Source: an uncultured Oscillibacter sp.
Lineage (GTDB): Bacteria; Bacillota; Clostridia; Oscillospirales; Oscillospiraceae
Reading direction: 5' to 3'
Assembly: GCA_910587705.1 (NCBI GenBank)
Contig: CAJUMX010000013.1
Location: 29,916 to 93,915, forward strand
Length of the DNA: 64,000 nt
Part shown: positions 51,640 to 61,049 of the stretch, in pieces
Numbering within the stretch: position 1 is the first letter of the stretch
Layout of the letters: every line of letters begins with the position of its first letter
Made by a program: the position numbers and the translations under genes
The notes under the pieces: generated by a model
The model's database searches: none
The model's input: the letters and a program-made list of their open reading frames with translations, nothing else
What the model was told of the DNA's origin: nothing

Positions 51640-53817
51640 ATGATTGAGGAAAAGGGAGCCAACAGCATCTCGAAGATTCTGAAAAACAGGCTGGATGAGC
51701 GGAAACCAGTGACGAATAAAGACTATGAGGTGCAAGACCTGTTTGATGGATCGAAGGCTGCTGGTTGGATGGGGAACCTGCTGGACGGCGACGGGCACTC
51801 CGGACTGAAAAAACGCGTCGCCAAGGCGAGGCCGGAACGGCTGACCCATGCTGCCTCGGCCTATCTGTTGGGGTTAGCGGTGAGAGAGGGGCTGGATCTG
51901 AATTTTGATGTATTGCCCCGCATTTTCTCCCATGGAGCAATCGGAGACTCCTTCCATTTTTTCTGGTCCGCCATTTGCCTGTGTCATGACTTGGGCTATC
52001 AGTATGAATGGGATGGTTGTAAACTATCCCTGATGGATTCTCCGGAGGGGCGCCGTACGCTGCTGGAAATTCAATGGGATTTGTTTGAGCTGGATGACGC
52101 CGACCTGGCGGACCTTGGCATAGAGCCGGGGGAGGAGAGGGATTGGGTAGTTTCCACTCTGGACCTGGCGAAAAAGTATGACCGCCTGCGGCGGAAGTGC
52201 GAAGAGAAGGATTCCTCCGGCGCGGTGGTGGACCATGGTATTGCCGGGGCGCTGATTCTTTACGACATTCTGATGGACGAGTACGAGCGGTTCCGCCCAA
52301 AGGAGGAACCCTCCCGCAGCCGAGACCCGTCTAAGCCATTTGAGATCCTTGAGGGGGAAATGCCTGCCCATGCGGGGCACAAACGCTTTGCCGCCTGTGC
52401 CGTGATCATTGCCTGCACGGTCGCCCGGCACAATATGTGGACCGCTAGGGAGTGTGACACACCGTATTACCAAAGATATGGGCTTTCCGCCCTATGCAAA
52501 GGTGGAAGCGCGGCGAAGATCCGGGGAAACAGTCCCCTGGACCAGCTTCTGTTCCTCCTGTGCTTTATGGATACTATCGACCCGGTAAAGGGCATTTATA
52601 TCCGGGGGATTGAGAACTTTTCGTTGGATCCCGCCGCGCAGAAGCGTATTCAGGAGGCGCTGCTGGACGATGTGTCCATCCGTTTTCAGGCTGCCATGCG
52701 ACACCGCTGGCAGACGGCGCTGAAATACCGGGCGCTCACCATCTCCCTTTCCCCCAACGCGCCGGAGGATATTCAAGAGATTTTCTCCCGCTATGCCGAA
52801 AAAGAAGTAATGCTCGGAATGCGGGGATGGCTGCAGACCAAGCAACCCGCGCTGCTGCGAGAAGATGGAAGGGTTACCGGCGTGACCTGCTATTACCCCA
52901 GCTTCCCCCGGCGGGAACGAATCTGGAAAGGCGGAATTTTTGAGCATGAAATAACCGCGCTGTGCCTCTACGCAGGTGGCGGCGTTGGAAATGCCGGGTT
53001 CTTTTACCAGTGCCGCAATGCCTATCAAACTTTTAACCTGCTGATGATGGAGGGCTTTGAGGGGGAGGAAGTCCGGGTTCTACAAGAGGGGCAAAAGCCC
53101 TATGGACATTACATTCTGGAGTGGCAGCATACCCTGGAAGTAATGACGGATATTCTAACTGCGCAGTACAAATTCATGGAATATGATCGAAAAAATGGGC
53201 CAGTCAAGTATACGTTGCGTCGGGTGGACCGCCGCGTGAACTTTGACATGATGTGCCGCCGGAATGAGACGTTCGCGTTTACCTCTACCTCCAAGGCTGG
53301 CTACCTACAGGGGCTTGCCCGTCCTAAAAAGGACCTTGTGCTACTGGAAGTAAAACTGACCTGCCCAGTACCATTCGTAGACTATGAGAGGCTGCTGGAG
53401 CGCGCTTATGTCTACTCCGATGAACAGGAAGTCCTTCTGCCGCCCTTTTTGGAGGTGCTGGGCGTGCGGGAAAAGCCCCTCTCGCCAAGGGAGCGGACTC
53501 TTTTTCCTGACCGTGAGCAGGTCATTCCCAGATATGAGGTAACGCTTGGAGGCTTCTTTTCTAAAGAATTGCGGACGGCGGAGACAGACGGGACAGGGCC
53601 GAGAGGAAAAGAGACGGACGAGTTGGAATTGATCGAGTGGTTGGAAGCCAATAAACAGGCTGCCGCCGATGTACTGGACCAACTTCGCGGCAAAGTCCCC
53701 CCCAGTGAGGATGAGAAGCGCGTTTATCTTAATTGGAAGGCACGGTTCCAACAGTTGACGCGGAGTTGTTTTGCTAATATCGGTAAAATTTTCTCACAGC
53801 CTCCGGAAATATATTGA
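51640..53817 (+). CDS. HD-superfamily domain plus C-terminal ADP-ribosyltransferase-like domain protein
   Basis: A 725-residue soluble protein. The N-terminal half matches an HD phosphohydrolase metal site: His70, His116-Asp117 in ICLCHDLGYQYEWDG, His199 in VVDHGIAGALIL, His264 in VARHNMW and Asp311/314 in CFMDTIDPVKG. The C-terminal region fits the R-S-E class of mono-ADP-ribosyltransferases: Arg527/528 in YTLRRVDRR, a Ser-Thr-Ser at 549-551 (FAFTSTSKAG), and an E-x-E at 595-597 in YSDEQEVLLPP, with spacing usual for the fold. It would transfer ADP-ribose from NAD+ to a protein or nucleic acid. First of three co-directional genes with an Hsp90-like ATPase and an ImmA-type protease. Start ATG 51640 behind AAAGG. 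ART assignment is by motif only. Confidence 0.7.
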   Translation: MIEEKGANSISKILKNRLDERKPVTNKDYEVQDLFDGSKAAGWMGNLLDGDGHSGLKKRVAKARPERLTHAASAYLLGLAVREGLDLNFDVLPRIFSHGAIGDSFHFFWSAICLCHDLGYQYEWDGCKLSLMDSPEGRRTLLEIQWDLFELDDADLADLGIEPGEERDWVVSTLDLAKKYDRLRRKCEEKDSSGAVVDHGIAGALILYDILMDEYERFRPKEEPSRSRDPSKPFEILEGEMPAHAGHKRFAACAVIIACTVARHNMWTARECDTPYYQRYGLSALCKGGSAAKIRGNSPLDQLLFLLCFMDTIDPVKGIYIRGIENFSLDPAAQKRIQEALLDDVSIRFQAAMRHRWQTALKYRALTISLSPNAPEDIQEIFSRYAEKEVMLGMRGWLQTKQPALLREDGRVTGVTCYYPSFPRRERIWKGGIFEHEITALCLYAGGGVGNAGFFYQCRNAYQTFNLLMMEGFEGEEVRVLQEGQKPYGHYILEWQHTLEVMTDILTAQYKFMEYDRKNGPVKYTLRRVDRRVNFDMMCRRNETFAFTSTSKAGYLQGLARPKKDLVLLEVKLTCPVPFVDYERLLERAYVYSDEQEVLLPPFLEVLGVREKPLSPRERTLFPDREQVIPRYEVTLGGFFSKELRTAETDGTGPRGKETDELELIEWLEANKQAAADVLDQLRGKVPPSEDEKRVYLNWKARFQQLTRSCFANIGKIFSQPPEIY

Positions 53818-53909
53818 TAATGTTGCCAAAACTGGAGTGTGCTGAAAAACAGGGCTGCCGCGTTACTGCGTGCGGTGGTTCCATCAGATAGAAGCTGGAG
53901 AGTTGCGCT

Positions 53910-56900
53910 ATGGAGGATAAAAAATTTCCCTTGGAGCTGCCTTGGACAATTGAGCAGCAGCTAAAAGCATATTCGGATGCGGCGGGACATACGGAGCGCC
54001 ATGAAATATTGCGGCAATCCTGGAGCCAGAACAGAAGGCTCATTGCCCAGTTGCTGGAGTTTACTCTTGCCGATTTCCCAAATTACAGCCAGCATAATGA
54101 AACCCACTGCCGTTCGGTCATTCATAACATCGAATGCCTGTTAGGCGAGGAGGAGATTCACCGCCTTTCACCAACTGACAGTTTTGCTATATTAATGACA
54201 GTATACCTCCATGATCTAGGTATGTGCATTACGGCGGAGGACCGGGGGCAAATTATCCAAAGCAAGGCGTTTGCGGACTGGATCAGAAAACTCGAACAGT
54301 CTGCGGACCCGGAGTATCTAAACGCTGTCAAGACTTTGAAGCGGGTGGATTACCGTTTTCGGGAGACGGACCACGCCGCGGAGAATAAGGAAAACTACCG
54401 CGGGCTTTATAGTCAAAAGTTAGAGGTATACTATGCCATCTCCTTCCTGATCAGCGAGCACCAGCGGAAGCGCCATGCTGAGATCGCCGCGGAGCGCATG
54501 AGTCAATGGGTGGAGGGCTCAAGCGGGCTGAGGAACGGTTTTTCTATGACGGGAATTCCAGAGCGCATATTCCTGCTCATTTCCCAGTGTGCCGCTCTCC
54601 ATGGTATATCTAAATTAGAGGACGTCATGCCTTTGCTGATGCAACTTCCCAAGTGTGACAACGGATTCGCGCAGGATTTCTACCATCCGCGCTTTGTGGC
54701 GGTTTTGCTGATGATTGGCGACGCGCTTGATATTGACAACCAGCGGTTCCATCCTTTTGCGCGGGAACATGCGGGAAAGCTGTTCAGCAGGCAGTCTGAA
54801 ATGCACTACCGCAAGCACCGCGCCATCCGCGCCTTGCAGATTACACCGGAACGGATCTACATCCGGGCCGATTGCCAGGACCCCTCGGAGATGCGATTGC
54901 TGCGCAACGAGGTCAATTGGCTCCAGCAGTTTATCAAGGAGTGCAGTTACCAGTGGACGAAAATCGCACCGGGAAATTTCTGCGGCTGTCTTCCAGTGGT
55001 GGATTTTGAACGGATCAGCTTGGGCGGAATGCCGATGAACGAGCAGCTGGTCCAGGCGCAGTTCCGACTGTCCCAAGAGAAAGCGTTCCGTCTGTTGGAA
55101 GGCGCGAGCTTTTACCAGGACCCATATGTTTACTTGAGAGAGATGCTCCAGAATGCGGCGGATGCTATAAAATTTCAGTATTGGAATGATTTGGATTCTA
55201 CAGATTTGGACACGACGGTGGACATTGACCTGTGTAGGGCCAATGAAACCCTGCCGCTGCACCGGTATCCGATCAATATCTATCTTGCTTTGCGCAAGCG
55301 CTGGAAGAAGGCGCCGGACCAACTGGAGAAGATTATGGCGGCGGACCTGGAGCTTTCGGAGCAAGACCTGAATCAGTGTGAATTCGGCGTAGAAGCCAGC
55401 GTGCAGGATTGCGGCATCGGCATTGGTGAGGAGGACCTCTGTGCTATTTCCAAGGTGGGTACCAGCCAGGAGCACAGGCGGGATATCATTGAAAAAATGC
55501 CGCCCTGGCTTCGACCTACCGGCAGGTTTGGCATTGGCCTGCAATCGTTGTTTCAAGCGGATAATATTTTCTGGTGCGTCACGCGCACCCATCGTGACGA
55601 GTGCTATAAAATGACCTTCAATTCTGGGACGCGGAATGAGGGTTACATCAACGTTGTTCCAAAAGACTGGCGGGAAGGGGAACGGGGCGGTGTGCATTAT
55701 GGCACGAGGTTTACCCTGTTTATTCCCATCAGTCGGGCGCCTATGGCTGAAGGCGGTTTGGGCCAGCCTAAAATGGACCCCTTCCATAAAGATTACAAAA
55801 AGGGCGCCGCTCTGCGTCGGGCATTCCAGATCATGAAGCAGATGGAATATTACCTAGATAGACAGATTGGTGAGAACCTCTTCCCGATAAAGCTCAAAGA
55901 AGAGCCCTTGGCGCCCTCCTTGGTGAAGGAAGGCTGGGGCGAATGGGTGAAGCCCTTGCAGGTCAGCCCGTTCCAGCGGCTGGAGTATGAACTGGAGGGC
56001 GTGCCGCCTGCAAAAGAGCTTTTGGATGGCAGTGGCACGAATTGCTGGCTTTTCAAGCAGTTTACCGGACAGCCCTCCCACAAATTTTTGCGCGGACATC
56101 TGGCGAATGAAACCGGCAGTGCATATTATCTGGATGTGGATAGCTGCAAGCTCTATATATGGAGTCAGAACGCGAAGTGCTTTTTCACCTGCGGGACCAA
56201 GCGGATTATCCAGGCCATTACACCGGATGAAAGGCGGAAGCGCAATCCTGAAAAGACCGGGGAATACGGAACAAAGATACGGCTCTTTTTGAAAGGACTG
56301 CTGGTGACGGATATCAAGTATGCGGGAAATGAATTGATTGAAAGCATCGATATCAAGAACGACGCGCTTCAGCCTTACCTTTTTATGAACCGAAATGCCC
56401 TGAGCCCAGAGGGGGAGGAGTATGTTCGCAGGGAGATTATCCCTCCGCTCCACCAGACCTTCTGTGCGGTCCTTCAGGATATCAACCACAAAGCCATCCA
56501 ACAGCTGGAGGGTAACCGCGTTTGGCTGAAAAAGCATATCTGCAACCAGTACAAGACCATTTGCGCGGAGTTTATGCCGCAGGATAATCAGAGGGGATGT
56601 AACCTTCTTCTGAAAAAGCTGGATGCCTTGAAGCTGTCCGATTTCGTCCTTATAAAAAACGACTTTGAATGGGCCATAGAGGAATCGGATTGGAAACGCC
56701 GGGAGCAAATTGGTGATGTATTTCATGTAAAGGAGAACCGCCTGTTCGACTGCGTAGCCCAGGCGGATTTTAGCATGCTGGAAAAGGCCGGCAAAGAGGA
56801 GAATGGTGGAAACCTCATCCTGTCCAGCTGCCGCCAGCGCATGAAAAACGACCTCTACAACCAGGTGAACCAGTGGAAGGAAGAGGAACTGGATTGTGTC

Positions 56901-59117
56901 AGCTATTTGCTCAACAAGCTGGTAACACTCTCGGCGAATATTGACGAGCGGATGCGGGCAAGCAGCGAAACACGTATGCTCGCCTCTTTATCCGAGATCG
57001 AGAATAAAATTGACCGGCTTATGCGAATGAGCAAAGAAGAGAGGACATTCGATTTCGATGACTATTTGGATTTGGAGCTGGATATCAATGACCTAATTAC
57101 GATAGACGGTGAACCTCACATCTTAGCAGCCGCGACTCAATTGGAAAAAGGGTTTAAACACCTGCTGCATTTGGATAGACCACCTACTTACAGCATCTTG
57201 GCTGAACTGAAGAACATGGTCAATGAACTGATGAGCTTGAGCAGAAAGATTCCCGCTTCTGCCGATATATCTGAACTCAGGCAAATGGTTGGCCAGATGC
57301 GAGAGTATGTCATCCTGTATGCCATGTTTTTCTTCTATGTCAACAAGGAAGGGCTGCCGGGCCCTTCCGCCTGCGCCGGAACAGAAAGCGACTGGTGCGG
57401 CTGGGAATACATCAACCACAGAATTTCTGAAGCACTAAGCCAAAGCCAGGAGGTTTTTCAGAGCTTCCTGAACAAAAGCGACGTGCGTATTGCGCTCTAT
57501 AATAACACTCTCTTTGTTCCCGGATGCAGGGAACAGCCCTATGGAAGCCTGACCTCGGGAGGATACAGCTTTGCGGAGTTGATGCGCAATGACAGACACT
57601 TTGGCGTATTTTCCACCCGCGCGTCACATAATGATCCCTGGAAGCATATGCTGGTAAGGCTCTGCCCCCTGCCCAGCGCTTACGCGGAAATCGAGAAAGA
57701 GGGCTCCGTTGTACTTCCCGGCGTGAAGGCGCCGACTATTCTCGACGTGTTAGAGCATATGCCGGAGAGCCAGAAGGAATGCGGCAGCCGGTGGGCCTTT
57801 CTTGAGGACTGGAATGCCGGTTTTATTGAGCAGATGCGCCGTCAGTGGATTAACCCCCGGAACCCGAACGGGGAGTCTGGGCGCGGCTCGTACAGGGCTG
57901 TTATGGATGAGTCGGTCTGGGGAAACGAACTGGTCCGTTGGATTGTGCGAAAGCTCCCGTCGATTTCCGTGGGTGCGGATAAAACGGGAAATAATCGGCT
58001 GAATGTGCTGGTGCGCCGGGCACTACCCCACGTATTTTTTGACTCGCGCATGATCTCCCTTATGGTCGCGCGCATGAAAAAGCAGTATGCCGAGCACAAT
58101 GACCTCCGATTCTCAATCCCCGTTTGGGATGGGCTGGACGCGTTGCGGTGCGGGGAAATCCCACCAGGCGTTGCCGAAGCCAACCGGGGTGTGATGCCTG
58201 AAGCCAACCGAAGCAGTCGGATGCTTCTGGTAGTGGGAAGCGAGCTGCCGTCTGGATGCTGCAAGCCAGAAAAGGACCCGTTCGCCAGCCGGAGGGAAAA
58301 ACTGCCCGATGGCATTCGAACCAGTTTTGACCTGTTGGAACAGATGAAGGCCAGCTATCAGAGCCCAGAGAAGGAACCGATCTTTGCGTTTCCCCCGGTC
58401 ATGCGGATTTTTGACGAGTATAAGGCCATTTTGCAGATGGAACCGTTTCGGCCTGGCTTCCAGAACAGCGATATGGAGACGGTCAGCAAACTACAGCGGT
58501 ATTGCGCGGAGTACGGCATTCAAATTGACTCCAGCCTGGCGTCCCGTGGTAGCCGGGTGCAAAAGTCCATCCAAGCGATCTACTGGTCCTATTTCAACGA
58601 CCATGTTCCGAACGATAGCGAAATCGTACAGCCTACTCGATATACCGAAATCGACTTACCGCCGGACCGCCAGAAATTTATCAACACCTTCTTAATTGAC
58701 ATCTTTATGCCGGACCGGCTCGGGAAGGAAGGTAGTTTGGCCCACTTAGATATTCCACACTATTCCACGCGGGAGGAGTTTGACTCTGCGGTACACCGCG
58801 TTTATTATGCCATGGATTATTGCGAGATGGCGCCAAGAGATTACAGAGATACCTTCCTGGAGTGCGCCTGCGCGTGGTACCGGGATGAAGTGTGGAAAAA
58901 AGATCCTGGCACTCAAACCTTTCTCCGGCTCAGCCAGGAACTGTGCGGGGGGACAGTACAGGAATTGGAAGCCTTGTATATGACCCAGCTACGACGCCTG
59001 CTTTGCGCAATGATTATCGACAACAAGCCGCTGTTTTTCCAAAGTGATTTGCTGGCAGCGGTGCAGCGGATGAAAAAAGACCGGACGCGGCGGTATCCGC
59101 AGGTCAAGAAGGAATAA
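53910..59117 (+). CDS. Giant HD domain plus Hsp90-like (GHKL) ATPase protein
   Basis: A 1735-residue protein. Residues 50-285 form an HD-type domain: His62/His66 (SQHNETHCRSV), His101-Asp102 (VYLHDLGMCIT), His184/His189 (SEHQRKRHA), and Asp271 in LLMIGDALDIDNQRF. Residues 395-650 form a GHKL ATPase of the Hsp90/sacsin style: N box LREMLQNAADAIKF with Glu411 and Asn415, G1 SVQDCGIGIGEEDL with Asp500, and G2 TGRFGIGLQSLF near 537-548. The remaining 1000 or so residues have no family I recognise; they are rich in aromatic and acidic residues and include helical stretches near 1000-1110. An ATP-driven clamp sensing a foreign molecule is plausible. 92 bases after the HD/ART gene, 55 before the ImmA-type gene; all three are probably one transcript. 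Confidence 0.8.
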   Translation: MEDKKFPLELPWTIEQQLKAYSDAAGHTERHEILRQSWSQNRRLIAQLLEFTLADFPNYSQHNETHCRSVIHNIECLLGEEEIHRLSPTDSFAILMTVYLHDLGMCITAEDRGQIIQSKAFADWIRKLEQSADPEYLNAVKTLKRVDYRFRETDHAAENKENYRGLYSQKLEVYYAISFLISEHQRKRHAEIAAERMSQWVEGSSGLRNGFSMTGIPERIFLLISQCAALHGISKLEDVMPLLMQLPKCDNGFAQDFYHPRFVAVLLMIGDALDIDNQRFHPFAREHAGKLFSRQSEMHYRKHRAIRALQITPERIYIRADCQDPSEMRLLRNEVNWLQQFIKECSYQWTKIAPGNFCGCLPVVDFERISLGGMPMNEQLVQAQFRLSQEKAFRLLEGASFYQDPYVYLREMLQNAADAIKFQYWNDLDSTDLDTTVDIDLCRANETLPLHRYPINIYLALRKRWKKAPDQLEKIMAADLELSEQDLNQCEFGVEASVQDCGIGIGEEDLCAISKVGTSQEHRRDIIEKMPPWLRPTGRFGIGLQSLFQADNIFWCVTRTHRDECYKMTFNSGTRNEGYINVVPKDWREGERGGVHYGTRFTLFIPISRAPMAEGGLGQPKMDPFHKDYKKGAALRRAFQIMKQMEYYLDRQIGENLFPIKLKEEPLAPSLVKEGWGEWVKPLQVSPFQRLEYELEGVPPAKELLDGSGTNCWLFKQFTGQPSHKFLRGHLANETGSAYYLDVDSCKLYIWSQNAKCFFTCGTKRIIQAITPDERRKRNPEKTGEYGTKIRLFLKGLLVTDIKYAGNELIESIDIKNDALQPYLFMNRNALSPEGEEYVRREIIPPLHQTFCAVLQDINHKAIQQLEGNRVWLKKHICNQYKTICAEFMPQDNQRGCNLLLKKLDALKLSDFVLIKNDFEWAIEESDWKRREQIGDVFHVKENRLFDCVAQADFSMLEKAGKEENGGNLILSSCRQRMKNDLYNQVNQWKEEELDCVSYLLNKLVTLSANIDERMRASSETRMLASLSEIENKIDRLMRMSKEERTFDFDDYLDLELDINDLITIDGEPHILAAATQLEKGFKHLLHLDRPPTYSILAELKNMVNELMSLSRKIPASADISELRQMVGQMREYVILYAMFFFYVNKEGLPGPSACAGTESDWCGWEYINHRISEALSQSQEVFQSFLNKSDVRIALYNNTLFVPGCREQPYGSLTSGGYSFAELMRNDRHFGVFSTRASHNDPWKHMLVRLCPLPSAYAEIEKEGSVVLPGVKAPTILDVLEHMPESQKECGSRWAFLEDWNAGFIEQMRRQWINPRNPNGESGRGSYRAVMDESVWGNELVRWIVRKLPSISVGADKTGNNRLNVLVRRALPHVFFDSRMISLMVARMKKQYAEHNDLRFSIPVWDGLDALRCGEIPPGVAEANRGVMPEANRSSRMLLVVGSELPSGCCKPEKDPFASRREKLPDGIRTSFDLLEQMKASYQSPEKEPIFAFPPVMRIFDEYKAILQMEPFRPGFQNSDMETVSKLQRYCAEYGIQIDSSLASRGSRVQKSIQAIYWSYFNDHVPNDSEIVQPTRYTEIDLPPDRQKFINTFLIDIFMPDRLGKEGSLAHLDIPHYSTREEFDSAVHRVYYAMDYCEMAPRDYRDTFLECACAWYRDEVWKKDPGTQTFLRLSQELCGGTVQELEALYMTQLRRLLCAMIIDNKPLFFQSDLLAAVQRMKKDRTRRYPQVKKE

Positions 59118-59172
59118 GTGTTTTCCAAATTTATTTTGGTTTATAATTTATACATGATAGGTGGTATCGAAC

Positions 59173-60267
59173 ATGCAAACAATGCCCAAGCCATACGTAC
59201 CAAAGGAATGGGAAAATATTGAGGCGGTACGTTCCTCCCAGGGACAGCCTGCGGAGGATTGGGTTCTCACCAACAAAAGGGTTGCCGGATGGTATCGGGA
59301 CAGCCTGCGGATTGTCAAGATTATCTATGACCACGCCTACCATTTTTTGTTGGGTACACTGAATGAGAAAGAGGAGGACATCTGCCTACCAATAGATATT
59401 CGGAAATTGGCGGAGAAGTGTGATTTTACAACCTCATCCGAAGACCTCTTTGACTTGGAAAAGTCCGACCGATTTTCCCCAGTGGCTCAACTACAAATGC
59501 GGAAGAAGCTTTCTGGAAACGGGGAAATTACAGGTACCATACGCGTCGCGGATTATCTTTCCGAGACTTCCGCCCGATTTTCCATTGCCCATGAGTTAGG
59601 GCACTATGTTCTCCGGGAACACAGCCCCATTGGGCTGAACTACATGCTGGAGGCGTGCCCAGGCCTGTATCCCCTGGCTGATACCGATGAGCTGCTGGCA
59701 GATTTGTTTGCCTACGGTCTGCTTCTGCCCTATCCGGTCTTTTTGAAGTTAAAGGAACAGTACGAGCAGGATGACTCCCGCTGGCCAATAGATTTTTCTG
59801 ATTGGATTTCCTTCTTGCAAGAACAGACCCAGATGCCGGAGTATCATGTGGTGCTGGCATATCAGGGAATCAAGCAGTATAGCTTGGCGGAAAAGCTGGA
59901 ACGAGCCCGGGATAATAAGGTTACGCCTCTATATTTAAAAAAGCTGGTAAAAAAGCTTTTGGGGAAGAACCTGGCAAAGGACCAGATTGTCGAAGCGTTA
60001 AAGTCCAATTATCAAGGACCACAGGACTGTGTGCAGGAAATCGTGGAAGCGGTGCAGGATATGGTTTCGAACGAGGAGCCTTTTGAGGAAGCGGGTTCCA
60101 ATGGGGAAACTGCCGTGGAACCCGCATTCCCCGCCGAATGGATGAAGGCGATTATACAAAATCTATATCAGCAGGGAATACCGATTGATTTAATTGTCTC
60201 TGCCACAGACCAAGAGCAGGATGTGATTGACCGCTATATCGAGGAGATTGACAACCGGAACAATTAA
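59173..60267 (+). CDS. ImmA/IrrE-family zinc metallopeptidase
   Basis: A 364-residue protein with the gluzincin signature of ImmA/IrrE (M78/DUF955): His140-Glu141-x-x-His144 in ARFSIAHELGHYVLREH, and the downstream ligand Glu173 in DTDELLADLFAYGLLLP. ImmA proteins cleave repressors or regulators, often in mobile elements and stress switches. After about residue 190 comes a helical region that may bind the protease target. There is no N-terminal XRE HTH. ATG 59173 follows AGGTGG; a GTG at 59161 is the alternative. In context it may activate or switch off the two large proteins upstream by proteolysis. Confidence 0.88.
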   Translation: MQTMPKPYVPKEWENIEAVRSSQGQPAEDWVLTNKRVAGWYRDSLRIVKIIYDHAYHFLLGTLNEKEEDICLPIDIRKLAEKCDFTTSSEDLFDLEKSDRFSPVAQLQMRKKLSGNGEITGTIRVADYLSETSARFSIAHELGHYVLREHSPIGLNYMLEACPGLYPLADTDELLADLFAYGLLLPYPVFLKLKEQYEQDDSRWPIDFSDWISFLQEQTQMPEYHVVLAYQGIKQYSLAEKLERARDNKVTPLYLKKLVKKLLGKNLAKDQIVEALKSNYQGPQDCVQEIVEAVQDMVSNEEPFEEAGSNGETAVEPAFPAEWMKAIIQNLYQQGIPIDLIVSATDQEQDVIDRYIEEIDNRNN

Positions 60268-60281
60268 ATTTATAATCGTTG

Positions 60282-60318
60282 AACGCGGCAGGGCCGCCTT
60301 TCCCCGCCCTGCCGCGTT
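60282..60318 (+). terminator. Strong hairpin after the ImmA-like gene
   Basis: AACGCGGCAGGGC and GCCCTGCCGCGTT (13 bp) around an 11-base loop. It is followed by A's rather than T's on the plus strand, so it may be a Rho-independent terminator only weakly or an mRNA end-stabilising stem. Confidence 0.6.
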
Positions 60319-60592
60319 AAAAAAACTTAAGATTCGTTTGGAAGTCGATTCCCTGGCAAACTTCGTCATTATATAAAGTGGGAATTTCTATATTTTTTGC
60401 CTTGTAGAACAGAGCTACCGCTCATTTGGCGTTCTTCGGTTATGAATACTGTTTCTCAGATCATGAGAATGCAAGCGAATAAAAATCGATCATAGAAAGC
60501 TGGCTTAGACACGGGTGCCTTGTTTGGTGAATTAGTCGATCCTATGGATTCCGCTCTTGGGTAAAAACAAATCCTTAGAGGAAGGATTTAGT

Positions 60593-60916
60593 ATGTATCG
60601 TTCTGTCACATTCGGGGAGAAGAGCGCATGGGATAACTGACATCGGGTCCCCATTTCCTGGCCTGTTTTCAACCCACCTGCACAAAAAGTAAGAATCATA
60701 GACATACCTGGTGAGGACGGCGTCATTGATTTGTCGCAAACCCTCACCGGGTATCCCATTTTTCAAAACCGAACCGGCTCCTTTGCGTTCATCATGCCCG
60801 TTAGATTTGAGCCTTGGGAAGTCAGTCGAATGGAACAGACACCTTGGCACTCGGTCTATTCTGACATCATGGACTATCTTCACAGGCAGTCTCTAAGAGC
60901 TATCAGGACACCATGA
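60593..60916 (+). pseudogene. Remnant of a phage distal tail (Dit-like) protein gene with an in-frame TGA
   Basis: Reading from ATG 60593 (ribosome site GAGGAAGG) gives MYRSVTFGEKSAWDN, a TGA at 60638-60640, and then, in the same frame, HRVPISWPVFNPP, IIDIPGEDGVIDLSQTLTG, FQNRTGSFAFI, and YSDIMDYLHRQSLRAI before a stop at 60914. This is the N-terminal half of siphophage/conjugative-element tail proteins (typical wording: RSVTFG, W-x-D-W, DIPGADG-x-IDL, NRTGSF-x-F). The TGA falls where a Trp is usual. Full-length relatives exceed 200 residues, so the gene is both interrupted and truncated, fused to a TnpV fragment. No function expected. Confidence 0.75.
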
Positions 60917-61044
60917 TTCCCCGCATGGCCGCTGCCGTGACCGAGGAATTGAAAGTCAGTGATCAGATGGTATGGGTGGGCCGGATGAACACAATCCATG
61001 CGCAAGTGAAAGAAATGATAAGGAAAGACTTGATTTACTGTTGA
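60913..61044 (+). pseudogene. C-terminal fragment of a TnpV-like transposon protein
   Basis: A 43-codon frame (MIPRMAAAVTEELKVSDQMV, then WVGRMNTIHAQVKEMI and RKDLIYC) matches the C-terminus of TnpV proteins of clostridial transposons (x-VTEQLKA-x-NQM-x-WVGRMNNIR pattern). The intact protein is about 110-130 residues. It joins the phage-tail remnant directly, overlapping its stop, which records a deletion or illegitimate recombination. Confidence 0.65.
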
Positions 61045-61049
61045 TGTTA

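Noticed and set aside
60638..60640. Idea that TGA is read as Trp (alternative genetic code of a phage)
   Set aside because: The gene is also truncated and fused to another fragment, and all other genes here use TGA as a normal stop, so simple decay explains it.
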